Shown: one piece after another, positions 1 to 12,212 of the stretch
How the letters are laid out: each line of letters begins with the position of its first letter
Position numbering within the stretch: the first letter of the stretch is position 1
Source of the DNA: Sipunculus nudus
Taxonomy: Eukaryota > Annelida > Sipuncula > Golfingiida > Sipunculidae
DNA length: 64,000 bases
Assembly (NCBI GenBank): GCA_026874595.1
Contig: CM049310.1
Coordinates: forward strand, 23,290,058-23,354,057
Direction of reading: 5' to 3'
Notes under the pieces: generated by a model
What the model saw: the letters and a program-made list of their open reading frames with translations, nothing else
What the model was told of the DNA's origin: nothing
Database searches by the model: none
Translations under genes and position numbers: made by a program

Positions 1-1733
1 ATATGCATTATGTTGCTAAGCATCTACCTAAGCCAAATTAGTTCACAGTCAGGCAAACAACACAGAGACAAAGTATACCTGACCAAGCAACAAAACACAG
101 ACAGACATTGTATCAGATACTAGTAAGACTTTAACAGTGTACTCACCTGGCACTGTCAAATGTAAAGGGAGAAAGAAATTATCAGGCTTTAATGTAAGTA
201 CCAGTAATAATACATAGTTAAAATTTTCTAGAGAGGATGCCTCATAATTATAACTAGTAGAAATCATAGAATAGAACATTATCTTGATATAGATTAACAC
301 AAGTCATACTCATGTATAGATTTATGAATTTTTTTTGTTAATGCCAATTTAAATACAATGCCAAACCTCTTTTCATGTACAATTAAAACCACACAGAGTA
401 TTAGAGAACTGTAGCTGATGCCTCCTGTAAAGGAATTATGCTATACTTGACTTATAGATATAATAAATTGCAGAACCCAAGAATCCATTCCTGAGAATTC
501 TGATATTTTGAATGAATTTGACTGAAGTGGCCTATCATATAGTCATGGTCCCTTTCCGAGTCAAGCTCATTAACACAATCACAATAGGCTAAAGCTGCCG
601 GCAAAATATTCATTAAACAAGACTAAATACAAAGAAATCTGTCTTTTATTATATCAGTTATATCCCTCTTACATGTATTCAAGTGGCCACTATACGGAGA
701 AACTGAAACAAACTACATATGGCACCAAATGTCTAGTGTACCAGATAAAGCCATCCCCAATCTATAGCCACATAAAATTACATAACAATCCACTCTCTAA
801 TCCTTGAGAAAACTGATGTTTAATTTTTATTAAAAGTGCCAAATTAAATTTACTCTCATGGCAAATATCATGACTCCAATTTAAATAGCCTTTGCCCATG
901 AACACAATTAATTACAAATGACTAATGATTTCACCTGTCTCCAATCATTCACCTAATTTAAGTCAAATTCAATGTACAACAGGATCTGGTGTATAATTTG
1001 CCTTTGCAGGAAAATGTGCAGTTGCAGATTCAAGGATGGCAAATAAAACATTAGAATAAAACCTGCATACACATGAGACCTGTGAGTCATGATGCTCAGC
1101 CTGTATGGACTATTTGGGTTAGTTGCTTATCATATAACTGACTAACAAAGAGAACAGGACAACTGCTGAGTAAGCAGTGGGCAGTGTTACAAGAAAATGA
1201 ATGCTGAAACCAGAATATAGCAAGAAGCATAAATCTTGAAGCAACTCTAACGTATGATGATAATTTTCAGCGACCTGGTATCAGGCTTAAGCTGTAGCTG
1301 TGTGTTGACCGCAGATCTGTGGTTATAACAGTTGTAGAGTTGCTTTTACCCTTGACCTTCTGTCTTGATCTACATACTTACTGCACAGGTCTTTTGAAGC
1401 TCTTCTAAACCTGTGGGTCTGTGTGCATACATGAAGAGAATGATAAAGCTGTTTCCATATAGATTAAAAATTTATTCAACAAAACTTACAATAATTTGAC
1501 AAATTACTTTAGGGAAAATTTGATGTTTTCAACAAAGACCCTGTTGAAAAATAATTATCTCACATAAGAGGTGGTAAAAAATATCTGAGGGGCCTGTGCA
1601 GCTTAAACAGTTGTAAAATGTGCCCTGTTATATCATAACATCTGTTAACTGACAGCTGGATCATCAGAGGATCACCCCTGAACCCTGTCAACTAACTCTC
1701 CCTAGAGTTAAAATGTCAAATTGAATAACTCAC
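1..1733. other. Intron sequence, mostly featureless
   Basis: This is AT-rich sequence downstream of the last secure DGKQ exon. Apart from the tentative exon at 1382-1410 I see no coding signal, no tandem array and no recognisable element terminus. Confidence 0.6.
1382..1410 (-). CDS. Possible 29-bp sixth DGKQ exon (tentative)
   Basis: A strong donor (GTAAGTATG) lies below 1382, and an acceptor ending in cccacag lies above 1410 with only a moderate pyrimidine tract. The 29 bases follow exon 1734-1887 in phase and would add GLEELQKTCA with no stop, restoring phase 0. I cannot match these residues to known theta proteins, and micro-exon-like matches arise by chance in AT-rich introns. Confidence 0.22.
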
Positions 1734-1887
1734 CCTGTAGCTGCCGTTTGGGTTGAGAGCGCAATATTATTGTTTCCATGGCGACATCCAACCTTGGAAC
1801 ACTGACACAACTAGGGGGCAGCATAATCTCCCTTAAACAACCAAAACTGCACTCTGCAGGTAAACTCTTGTAACATGTGGCGTGGGC
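1734..1887 (-). CDS. DGKQ: DGKQ exon: end of C1 domain 3 and downstream conserved stretch
   Basis: No open-frame signal longer than this exon marks it; I found it by looking for the missing C1 ligands. It begins AHATCYKSLPAEC, giving H-x2-C-x7-C and completing C1 domain 3 across the 10.2 kb intron. It continues SFGCLREIMLPPSCVSVPR, then LDVAMETIILRSQPKRQLQ. The LR...LPP..V segment matches the stretch that follows the third C1 in known theta-type enzymes. The acceptor is cttgtatttcag and the donor is GTGAGT. The exon is 51 codons plus one base. Confidence 0.92.
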
Positions 1888-3707
1888 CTGAAATACAAGA
1901 GAAAATTACATTAACAACATGACAGTCTGCAACACTAGCCACTGCATTTATGTATCTGTAAAAAAATTCTTGGTCAAACATTCACATGCATATTTAACCA
2001 AGTACAAATATAATCGAAGGTTTCAATTGCTGAATAGTCAATCTGAGTGTGAAAATGATCTGTGCTCTTGAGATTTACTCATGAGTAACTGTTTCTATCA
2101 GAGATGGATAATGAGTTTTTTCCCCATAAAATATAGTGAATGCTTTTGTTTAATAAAGAGACCAAAAACTGGGCCCAGGGTACATTTTACTTAGAAACAA
2201 CGGCAAACCAAATCAGAGCATATAAGAAAGGCATAATTAGGCCGGATGTAATAAACAGTGTGAATAATCAGTAGGGCAGCTCTGTGTCCTCTACCTCTGA
2301 CCTTGGTAACTCAAAATTGCAAGAGTTCTTTCTTTTCTTGTAGGTGAGCCATATGTGAAAAACCAAAGTTTTGGGAAGAAAAATGTTTTAAATGTGCCCA
2401 CAAGTGGGTCCTTTGACCTTGACCTTAGACCCTTTGACTTATAAATTGATAGGGTACTTCCTATCTTGGTAGATAAGCCATAGGTGAAAGATTACAGGTT
2501 GGGGATGCAAACTTTTGCTTAAAATGCAAAGCCAGAATTATTCATCAGAACCTGTTTAAGAATTTGGGTCAATAATTTGCGCAAAATTAGGACAAGTTCA
2601 GAGATCAATAAATCCACCATTTTCATTTGATGATAGTTACTGACAATAAAATTTTTGCATTCTTTGTTTTCTGATATAAGAAAAATATTTGCTTGACAAA
2701 TAACAGCAAATATGTTAAGTCTGAAAATATGACCAAACTTACATATATCTATGTTGAAGTGTACACAAGATGGCCACAAAGTACAACCAATAAAGCCACT
2801 CAGGACACCCTACAAGTTCTCAGATATCTTATATGCAGCACATATATCCAGGCATAAAACACCTGTTTGTAATATAGCAGTCGCAAATGTTTGGTCTGCA
2901 AGTGTGAAGAACAGGTGGGCTCATTTTCTTTGAACTTAAAATGTGACTGGCATATATAGCAATATAAATAGATGAAGCCACTTTTTTTTTAAGATTCATC
3001 ACCTTTTTGATCCATATTATTTGAATTAGGAGCTCAAAATGTGACATTACCGGACTATCTGTCTAAAACTGGTGCTAATTTACATAATGAATAATGATCC
3101 ATGAACCTTCTAAATCAGTCGGACACCATTTTCAAATGATTCATACAGCTGTTCCTGAGTAACTCTACTCAGACTGTATCTATTTAGGATTTTCAAAGAT
3201 AGGATTTCAGACCCCCAGGTTATAATAAGGAGCAGACTTGATCTATACTTATTATAATAATAAGAATAAATTTTTCAGCCTATAACATGGAGAAAAGGTC
3301 CCCCTAGATCTAGTTTACAGAAGGGCAAAGAAATTGTCAAACAGTACGTTAAAAAAGTTTTGGCTGCACCTTTAACAGTCATAATGTACCCTGTAATCAG
3401 ACAGGAGATCAGTACAGCTAAAAAGAGCAGAAAATGAAGATGATATATGCAGTACAGACTGTTATTGAGTACATGATGGTTTACTTGTTCATCACTAGGG
3501 GAAACATTTCAACTTTTACCTACAGACTTTAGGGCAGAAATTTACCATGTTGAAAAATTAACACTGTTAAATGTCATATGCTTTAACAAGCATGGTTCAG
3601 TGTGAAGATACACTGGGTCCAAACTGTGAGCCTCCTTTTGTTAAAGTCAAAAGGCAATGGATTGTATCGGACATTCCCAAGAAGATGTATACATCAAACA
3701 TGAATAA
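1888..3707. other. Intron with eroded repeat remnants
   Basis: This is the 3' part of the 10.2 kb intron. Around 2290-2500 there are degraded copies of the 'gaccttgacctt' type of core seen in family B and at 21-22 kb. The rest is AT-rich with no gene signal. Confidence 0.55.
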
Positions 3708-4229
3708 ACAAGAGCACTGCAAATGATGCATAATATGCCCCTCGCATGTCTTGTGACGTGACCTCATTAATATGCATGAATTTTGCCGAGAATGTAATGC
3801 TTGTGAGAAAGTTTATTGGTTAATTTTCATGAGTTTCATGTATATCCTTCAGATTTCTGGTTACCCATGATTGATAACTCCACCAAAGTCTGGTGACCTT
3901 TGACCTTAATAAATATGCATGGATTTTACCAGGAATAGAACTTAGGTGAGATCTTGTACTGCTTAATATTTCTCTGAGTTTCACCAAAAAGCATTATGTT
4001 CCTGGTAGGTGATCATGGCGACACCACAAAGTAGCCTGGTGACCTCTGGCCTGGTTAAATATGTGTGGATTTTGCCCTTAATCGAACTAAGTTGAGATAA
4101 TCCATTGGTAAGTAGTTATGGTGAGTTTTGTGAAAATCAAGCAAAAGTCTGGTATGTTGTCATGGCGACACTAAAAGTTAAGGCACAGACACGAGGCAAT
4201 ATCACAAAGTAGCCTGATGACCTCTGAAC
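3708..4229 (+). mobile_element. Left part of a tandem-core repeat, split by an insertion
   Basis: It starts ACAAGAGC and contains imperfect tandem cores with the phrases 'gtctggtgacctctgac', 'taaatatgcatggattttgcc' and 'ttaaggtgagataat'. The core is cut at ATTAAA (4230-4235) and resumes at 9150 with the same hexamer and the expected next phrase, 'tatgcctgacttttgc'. The right part is 9156-9722. Confidence 0.7.
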
Positions 4230-5852
4230 ATTAAATAGAGCCAATGATTTTCCGTGATCGCGGGAAACGGACGGAATTCGCGGAAAACGCATTTTGAAAC
4301 AGAATTTGCAACTTGACACGGAGTCTGGGTAACCTGGAAAAAATTTGGAATTTTCTTCACAAAGTCACATGATATTGGCATTTCCAATTCCTCAGAGCTT
4401 TCAGAAATCCAGAATCGTTTAATATCAGTTTGCAATGGAGACCTGCACCACATTTATTGTCAAATAGAGGCCCCTGCATTGGCCATCACACATCATAGCT
4501 CGCATGACTGTATGTAGTTACCCATGGCTTAACGTAACAGGTGTCCGGTGTGACCCGCGAGTCGACCCTAAAAACATGCCTGACCTTTAGGCCTATTAAT
4601 ATTCAGACACACGACCCCTTACGATTCAGGGGAATCCCCTGCTTTCAAATGGCAAAGCGTTAAGCCCAGGACGCAGTACGCCCGACTTTGTAACGTTAAT
4701 GCATGCAAAATGTCAAAGGTCTGCCTTTTTGGGAAAATAATCACGCTGAATGCAAACTTTGTCCAGTTTAATCAAAACTAAAGCGGTATTCTAACTCATC
4801 TATACGCTCGTGTCATAACTGGTCAAAAGGAATTGCATGGGGGGCATTCTTCAAAGCCTTCACCGCTGGAAAGCGATGGAGTCACGTGAACTTTTGTCAA
4901 AAATAGGAGTAGGTACTTTGCATAATTTATGCGCTGACCTTAATTAATATGCCCAAGAACAAGCTGTCCCCATTTTCTTGACAGCGCATTCACTTGTGCT
5001 TGTTTTCAAAGTAAGCTCGCTTGTGTATCATATCGCCGCGCACAGTGAATCCCTTATATACTCGCGGCTGTGCTTGACATGTCATGTCACGGAGGAACTG
5101 GTACTTTGTTTCACAGAAATATTACGTCAGTTCTTGCGAAATCGTATATAATTGAATAAAACCTGGGTTTTGTTAACTTTGCAACAACTTTTATATAACT
5201 TGATTCATCGGAACAATGTCGTGCCCATGTAAGTTAATATACTTTGACAGTTATAAAAGAGTCGATGAGATGGTCGATCGTGAAGTTTTATGATTCAGAT
5301 TGGGAACAGTGTAAACGCAAATGTCCAATTAAGATAGAAGCCGGAAATTATGAGAGTAAATATCAAAAAGAATTATGTTGGTTTATTTTTTTCTATGGGA
5401 ATTTATTTTACTTTACACACAACTTGTTACAAGATGTGCCACCAAAAATTTCATTCAGAACTGGCCAGTGCTGAGAGTGCTACCATGTACACGTGTACAG
5501 CTGAGCACTCCAGCCTCTTATCAGCTCTTGTTGACAGCATGTCATTTATTATCCTTGGCTGGGGGACTACTTGCTGTTTCATGGAACACGTTTAACATGT
5601 GCATGAATGCACCGACAAGTAATGATAACTGTTGTAATAATTAATTTTACCTGTAAATGTTACCTGTAAATTCAGAGGGTCAGAATTGGAAAACTAAATT
5701 AGCATGAGCAGTTCTGAATACACTAGACAGTAGGGCCTAACATGAATATCGCATTCTTGTCACAATGTAATGTCACATTAAAAGATTATATATGAACTGT
5801 TTTTTCCTTCTTTATTTTTAATAAGAATAATGAATGATCAGACTATACACTA

Positions 5853-7035
5853 ACTAGAATACGGGTAGTCGACAAGCGACTACGTGTATCCGCCTAAGTC
5901 AGAGTGGAACGGGTGAAGTGAGGCATGGATTGAGTGGCACGGGGAAATAGAGTGAAGTGTTGCATATTAGCATGGATGTCTGCAGCCAAATTGTGTATGT
6001 AGGTTGTGCCACCTACCAAGAAATCCAGGAAGCCATCCAAGTTGTATACATATGCAAAATTTAAGGCAGATAAGTCAAACCACTAGATGTATATGAGTGA
6101 TTTTAGCCCTAGGCAGATAAAAAGATGGACGCTGTGCAAAAGTGGTTGAAGGTGGCGCCACCAGTTTTGCGTATGATAAAGAGCTATGTGAGAACTATAC
6201 ACATGCAAAACTTTGGCCCAATCGGTCAAACGGTTCCCAAGATATGAGCTTGGATGTCTGCTGCATAAACTAGAATGTAGGTGGCGCCACCTGTCATAAA
6301 ATCAAGACAGCTGTTGGGGATGTATAAACCTGCAAAATTTTAGGCAGATATGTCAAACCACTGCCGAGATATGAGTGATTTTATCCCATGGCAGACAAAT
6401 AGATGGGAGCTGTGCAAAAATGGCTGCAGGTGGCGCCACCAGTTTTGCGTATGATAAAGAGCTATGTGAGATCTATACACATGCAAAATTTTGGCCCAAT
6501 CGGTCCAACGGTTCCCGAGATATGAGCTTGGATGTCTGCAGCGTAAACGTGAATGTAGGTGGCGCCACCTGTCATAAAATCAGAAAAGCTATCCAGGATG
6601 TATATTTGCATGCCGAATTTCAGGTGAATTAGTAAAACCACTGCAGAGATATGAGTGATTTTAACCCAAGGCAGACGAACAGATGGACACTGTGCACACA
6701 TGGTTGCAGGTGGCGCCACCATTTTTTGTGTATGTTATAAAGCTCTCCAAGGGCTACATTTGTGCAAAAAAATTTTTCAGATCGGTCAAGCGGTTCCCGA
6801 GATATGTGGGTTTATGTGTGGAAACAGACGCACAAACGGACGCAGAGCACAGAGGAAAGGTCAGAGGTCAAAACAAAATCGGGGCGCAGCAGTTCACATG
6901 TGACCGGAACATAATCCCGGGTTTCGTAAAATTCCGCCCAGCGGTTACGGAGGAGTTCTCCGGACACCTACGCAGCCGCGGCGGCGGCCAGCTGAAAACA
7001 TAGTATCCGCAAAACTCTGTTTTGGCGGATACAAT
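5853..7035 (+). mobile_element. Family E: hairpin-ended element with GGTGGCGCCACC cores
   Basis: The start is ACTAGAATACG, with the 5' subterminal motif GTGTATCCGCC. The end is a hairpin with stem GTATCCGC / GCGGATAC, followed by AAT. Between them are five exact copies of the 12-bp palindrome GGTGGCGCCACC (6151, 6280, 6429, 6558, 6709) spaced 129, 149, 129 and 151 bp, so the unit is a dimer of about 280 bp. Near 6825-6860 there is a short degraded acgg/acag tract. The element is nested in the 4236-9149 transposon. Confidence 0.75.
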
Positions 7036-7177
7036 TATTCCTGTTACAGTCTCAGCTAAGGTACTGGTAATAAAATCTGCATTTGGCTTGAACTGAATTT
7101 TTAGCAATGAATGAAATTTTACATACACAACCTTTTTCCAATTCCATTAGATCTGTACACAGTAGTGTAAAAATGTA

Positions 7178-8967
7178 CCGTAAAAAACCGCATATACGTC
7201 GAGAAATTTGTTCCAAAAAAATTAATCCAAGGAAGGGGAGTCCACTTATGTGCGGGTCTAAGCCTGAGAGGCAAAATTTTGCACGAACTTAGTCAAACTG
7301 CCGGCCTGAATGTCTTAACTGATCGACAGCTAGATATCCGTGTCCAGTGAAGGCAGGTACACAAGTCCCCATTTCGGTCCAAAAATGCAGTCTAATAAGG
7401 TTTCCGAATATATTTTTTTTTTTCAAATTTTGACCATTAACGCTGTTCTTTCATTTGGATAATGCAGTATTTTAAAATGTTTGCAATTTACATGGTTGAT
7501 GATAACCAGGAAATGACCCACGTCTAGCTATAATGAGCTTCATTCACGGGCGATTAAGTATGAGTGCAAGAGGCACGGGTATTGCGTAATCATTTGGGAT
7601 TTTATCCAGGGCATCGGCCCCAGTGTATTTGACATCCAATTATGTTACAGTATTTCCCCACAAAAAACATTTGGTGCTTACATAAGTTTGCAAACATGTA
7701 AACGGTAAAAGGCTGTGGGCCGTGGTATTCTGAACTACAGACAAGTGACAAATTGCTGATTACAACACCGATTAGCGCTCACTTGGTACGGGGATGACTG
7801 CCTGTCCCAAGAAGCCCTAAAGTAGGTCACGCTGTTCACCTGTGTACTTAGACAGGGCAGAAATAATCACTCCGTTCGGAAGTTCCTACTTAAAAATCAC
7901 CCCAAATCCTAGTGAATGACTGCGGCCCTGAGCAAAGCTCGTGGGAAAAAAATAGACCGAAGTTCAACCTGACATCGATATCGCTATGAACAAACGAACA
8001 CAAAATCTGCAAGACTTAGTCAAAATTAGTACTCCACAGAATGTGAAACATATGATTCATTCACGAAAACTTTCATCAAAAAGATAGGAAAACGGAGTTT
8101 GATCAAAGAACGTCTGACTTGTTGTCCACGTGTTGCCCTGGCTTCCGTGCTCTCACTCTGCGGTTCGCTATGCTGGATACCTACGCTGCATATATGCAAT
8201 TATTTCGCATGTAATTGTTCATTAATGCGTCCGTCTGTTGAGGCAAGGAAGACCGGAGTTAATTAAAACTTGAATAAAACTGTCGTATACGGCCTTGTGT
8301 TTTTTCAGATGTATCAATCTCTGATAATAAAATTACTGCCCTTGATCCACGGATATGACCAAGCAGAGGACAGCTTACACTGTCACGTGGCCTTTTCAGG
8401 CTACTCGCTTGGTCCAACTTCGCACGTTCTTTTCACTTTAGATTATATAAAATGTAGAGAAGTCCGCGACAATTCCGTTTTAGTAACACGTTTAAATAGT
8501 CATGTTTTTATTGATATCTGACAAAAACAATCATTAAAAGTTTAAAATAAATGAGCAATGACGGAAAGTGTGAGAAATCCTTGGCTGTTCTATCATCGCG
8601 CACCTGCCGATTCTGGGTGTCAGACGATCTTTATTTCTGCAAAATACTTAAAGTATCGACCTGTTATATTTATTAATCTTAGAGTCTTTATGATGCCCAA
8701 TAACTTTTCAATAGATTGCACTACAAAACAAATGACATTTTTACAGTTTAAAAAAAAATTTGAGTGGTATGAATGTAAAAAACGAGTGGCCAGTCATATG
8801 ATTCACCTTTCCCCAGTGGCCTGTCACACTACTCTCGATGGTCATGTATGCTGCTTCAGACCTGTTATGACCTCCAGAATGGCTTGAAAAAAATTTTACC
8901 TGATATTTACCCTGAAAATTTATACTCGACTTATATGCGAGATCGACTTATATGCGAGTTTTTACGG
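7178..8967. mobile_element. TA-flanked mariner/pogo-like element, nested
   Basis: The left terminus is CCGTAAAAAACCGCATATA and the right terminus is the inverted equivalent ending TATGCGAGTTTTTACGG, each flanked by TA (7176-7177 and 8968-8969). A TA duplication with a CxGTAAAA start is typical of the Tc1/mariner/pogo group. In the right terminus a 16-bp segment of the inverted repeat is duplicated in tandem. Two ORFs of 83 and 109 codons (8270-8521 and 8558-8887) do not resemble a DDE/D transposase, so I treat it as non-autonomous. Confidence 0.7.
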
Positions 8968-9155
8968 TACATTACAGGTTACATTAAGACTTGACATATA
9001 TTTATATCTTTTTATATGATTTAAAAACAGTAAAATAAAATGTTTAAAAATAATCTTGTCAGCAAAATTAATGGATCTGGCTCCCAGGAATACAAAACGG
9101 AATTGAAACGGAATTTGGTGATGAATGAAACAGAAAATCATTGGCTCTAATTAAA

Positions 9156-9722
9156 TATGCCTGACTTTTGCAGAGAATATAATTCAGGTTAGAAACTTCA
9201 TTGTTCGATATTCATTATGAATTTAATGAAAATCCAGCATATTTTTTACAAGAAATTTTGGCACCACCAAAGTCTGGTGACCTCTGACTTCTTTAAATAT
9301 GCATGGATTTTGCCAGAAATTGAATTAAGGTGAGATAATATATTGGTAAATATTTCTGTCTGGAGATACAAATCAGGTTGTGCCACCAGTCTTCAGGAAT
9401 CGATGAAACACTCCATGATCAACATGCATGAAAAGAATCATAGCAATCAATGCATTAGATACTGAAATACTGGAGCTTTTGTATCAAATTTTTAATTAAT
9501 CTTGGGGGTATTTTCAAGCCCCATAGCTCAGAGGATATAGGTCACAGTGACCTAATTTCAGATTCTTTATGGAGATTTTTTATGGACATCCTTGGGGGTT
9601 AAGTTAAAAGTTTCTAGGTCAAGCTGTTACAATTTCTGTGCCCTGTTAACGGAGACAGACAGAAGACAGATAAAGAATGATCGCTCCAGCTCTCATGACA
9701 ATCAGTCAGCTGAGCTAAAAAA
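9156..9722 (+). mobile_element. Right part of the split tandem-core repeat
   Basis: This continues the element begun at 3708. It shares a module with 61970-62246 ('gtatcaaatttttaatta', 'ctcagaggatataggtc', 'tttctaggtcaagc'), then has an acag tract and ends with GTCAGCTGAGCTAAAAA, the same terminus as family A. Confidence 0.65.
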
Positions 9723-9750
9723 TAAAGTTTGCAGTACAATTAGTTTAAAA

Positions 9751-10757
9751 ACAAGGGACCTATGGGTCACTGTGCTCAGCTGACATTAACCTTGAAGGTA
9801 AAAATCTAAAATAATATCAAATGGAGATAAAGTGTAAGAGGAAGAGGTAATAAAGGCCATGGTTGGTTTATATGATTGGTTTGTATTGATGAGCAAGAAA
9901 TTGTTGCAAAAAATATTTTGTGACCTGACCATGTGTTTCCTAATGTTGAAACTAAAGCATGTGAGCAGTTTGTGAACAAATGATCTGTACTATTACCATG
10001 ATCATTAGTTGGTTTTTCGATTAACTGTTGACATTTCAGTCATTTACACATTTGTTCAATGGAATCTATTTTTTTGTATAATATATATTATTAAATATAT
10101 ATGTATTTTTTTATGAAATGTATACATTTGAAATATAGCTAATTAACAACATAAAACAGGGCAAACAAAGCCTGATCTCAAATTCTGCTGAGGCAGGAAA
10201 ATAATGAACAAATGTTTGTATTAAATCCTCATTTTTTTATCACATCAATTATTTTCTAATTTAAGTTTATAGTTCTATACATTTCCAATTTAACATATAT
10301 ATCTGAATATAAAAGTTGATTCATAATTCTCAATTGCATCATCATAAATCTCAATCTTGCCAGATAACACCACATCATGCATACAAATGTTTATTTATTT
10401 TTTACCACAAAAATATATCTTTTAAATCTGTAAAACAATAAATATCTAAAAATAATACTTGATTTAGATTTCACAATTTTTTTTTTTTATATATTTCTTT
10501 ATTTATCCATAATGTGCTTCATATTTTATAATAATTTAAGCATACTGATGGGTTCAATAATATTTGTTAAAATCATTTAAAAGAAAATTGATTTCTTTAA
10601 AAATGGTACATTACACAACATTGCATCTTCTGCATTACACCTTGAATTATTTTTTCAAGGAAAGTTTTTGCATATCGAAGTGAAAACAGCATTACAATTA
10701 AGGAGATACAGTGAAAACAATAACAATTACTGCATAACACTTGGTGGGTTGGGTTTG

Positions 10758-10794
<37 letters not shown>

Positions 10795-11670
10795 GATTGG
10801 GGTGGTGATATGAGAATAACTGTACACCTGTCACAGCAGGGGATCTCCCCCAGTGACTGTAACAAATCAGAAACCCTGGCTAGCTGACTTCCAGTGACCT
10901 GGAGTGGGACCCTGCATCTGTAATCAAAGCAAGTGACTACAGAAAAAAAATCAATAACTAGCTTAATTTTCAAGCTTTTATTTTCAAATTTCAGATTTAG
11001 ACAAACTAAATATTTATGTTTACATGCTGTGAAAATTAAATCAATGGTACTTACAGGAAAAAAACGTGCCATGGTCAAAGTTGGGCAAAATTTAAGGTGC
11101 TGATTTTTTTTTTTATGCTAATAACTTAAAAAATTTACAAAATTCAGATCTAATTTTGGGTAAACAATTGAATCTTAATTAAACATAGTTATATACTTGA
11201 GAAAATAGACTCTAGTTTCAAAACTTTTCATGTTAAGTGAGTTATTATTTTTCCTGATTTTTTACAAAGTCCATTATGTCTGGGCCCATAACTTTAAGAA
11301 TTTATACTTTACAGACTCAATTTCTGGCATGTACATAGGAACTATTTAGAGGAATATTTATGGTAAATATGAAGAAAACCAGATGAGTGGTTTTGATATT
11401 AGGCAGTCCTGAAGTGTGAAAATAGGATTTTAATAAAAAATTGAGGTTTTTCCTTAATTTCTCAAAGGAATGAAGTCGCAAAGACCCAGTTTTCGGCTTG
11501 GTAGGAGATCTTGGGGACATCTAACATTATGCTGAATTTTGGATTCCTAGGTTTTACGGTTTCAAAACGTGCCACATCTACGGACAGACGGACGGACGGA
11601 CGGACGGACGGACGACGGACAATGGACCACGACTATAGCTCAGATGACTTATAGTCAGCTGAGCTAAAAA
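9751..11670 (+). mobile_element. Family A copy 1 (complete)
   Basis: It begins ACAAGGGACCTATGGGTCAC with the motif GCTCAGCTGA, and ends with a 3' hairpin of stem TAGCTCAG / CTGAGCTA (inner stem TGACT / AGTCA) followed by AAAAA at 11670. The interior includes a 34-base G run (10759-10792), a 600-bp 3' module starting 'aaaacgtgccatgg', and a (GACG)n tract at about 11588-11620. The layout resembles pearl / Helentron-associated elements. No coding potential. Confidence 0.8.
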
Positions 11671-12080
11671 ACTCGCTAAAAACAGGCTTAAAGGTTTACG
11701 TACTTGTTAGTGGGTACAATAACATTACTTACATTTCGCATTAAGCAAATCCAAGATGGTCAGTTGTAAGGCATCAGTTTATTTCACATTGAATGACCCT
11801 CCATTAGGATAATTGTTTATGGAATAATTTTCATACCTTTTTTATTTCTTTCCAGTTTCTGATGACATATAAAGAACATTAATTCTGTTGAAAGAGCTAC
11901 TTTTTCACAAGGCATTCACAAGGAATGTTTTCTTCTAACTTACATACAGTTCTAGATGAGAAGGATTTATCAGTACTGCTTGGAGTAATTGAATTGAGAA
12001 TTAAATATAAGGCAACAATTTGACAATCAGATTGAATTGACAACCCCTTGGTGATTCACAGACTTATAAATGTCACTCAC
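11671..12080. other. Intron, no feature seen
   Basis: AT-rich sequence between family A copy 1 and the third-C1 exon. Nothing recognisable apart from the exon's donor at its right edge. Confidence 0.6.
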
Positions 12081-12212
12081 CGTGACACCGCACCACTCAC
12101 ACCGCATACCAGCCAGGCACTCGGATGACCAGCATGTTTTCTTGCACAGCAAACACTTGGAATTCCCGGGGAGATTCCCCTCCCGCCAGTGATGGTACTG
12201 TACCAAGCGACC
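12081..12212 (-). CDS. DGKQ: DGKQ exon: first part of C1 domain 3
   Basis: These 44 codons open GRLVQYHHWREGNLPGNSKC and continue through LLCKKTCWSSECLAG to MRCEWCGVT. HHWREGNLP and AG.RCEWCG are the strongest identifiers of theta-type DGK in the window. The zinc-ligand spacing is H-x12-C-x2-C-x14-C-x2-C, and the remaining ligands come from the next exon. The acceptor is tttgcttgcag and the donor is GTGAGT. Both ends fall at codon boundaries. Vertebrate theta has a longer His-rich linker before this motif; here the linker is short. Confidence 0.95.

Larger units (their letters stand above)
4236..9149. mobile_element. 4.9 kb inverted-repeat transposon with ATTAAA target duplication
   Basis: The left end reads TAGAGCCAATGATTTTC and the right end reads GAAAATCATTGGCTCTA, a perfect 17-bp terminal inverted repeat. 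Both ends are flanked by ATTAAA (4230-4235 and 9150-9155), and removing the insert restores the repeat core that surrounds it. The interior holds two further elements (5853-7035 and 7178-8967) and a more GC-rich 4500-5240 segment with TATA-like stretches. A short ORF begins ATGTCGTGCCCAT at 5216 and is followed at once by a donor-like GTAAGT. I recognise no transposase, so it is non-autonomous or badly eroded. The superfamily is not assigned; a 6-bp duplication is unusual for common cut-and-paste groups. Confidence 0.78.

Noticed and set aside
8270-8887. ORFs of 83 and 109 codons as a possible transposase of the element at 7178-8967
   Set aside because: No DDE/D spacing, helix-turn-helix or CENP-B-like motif can be seen; treated as non-coding.
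10597-11078. Proline-run ORFs (PPPPPPP) on the minus strand
   Set aside because: Produced by the 34-base G homopolymer inside family A copy 1; the same happens at 13378 and 56566.
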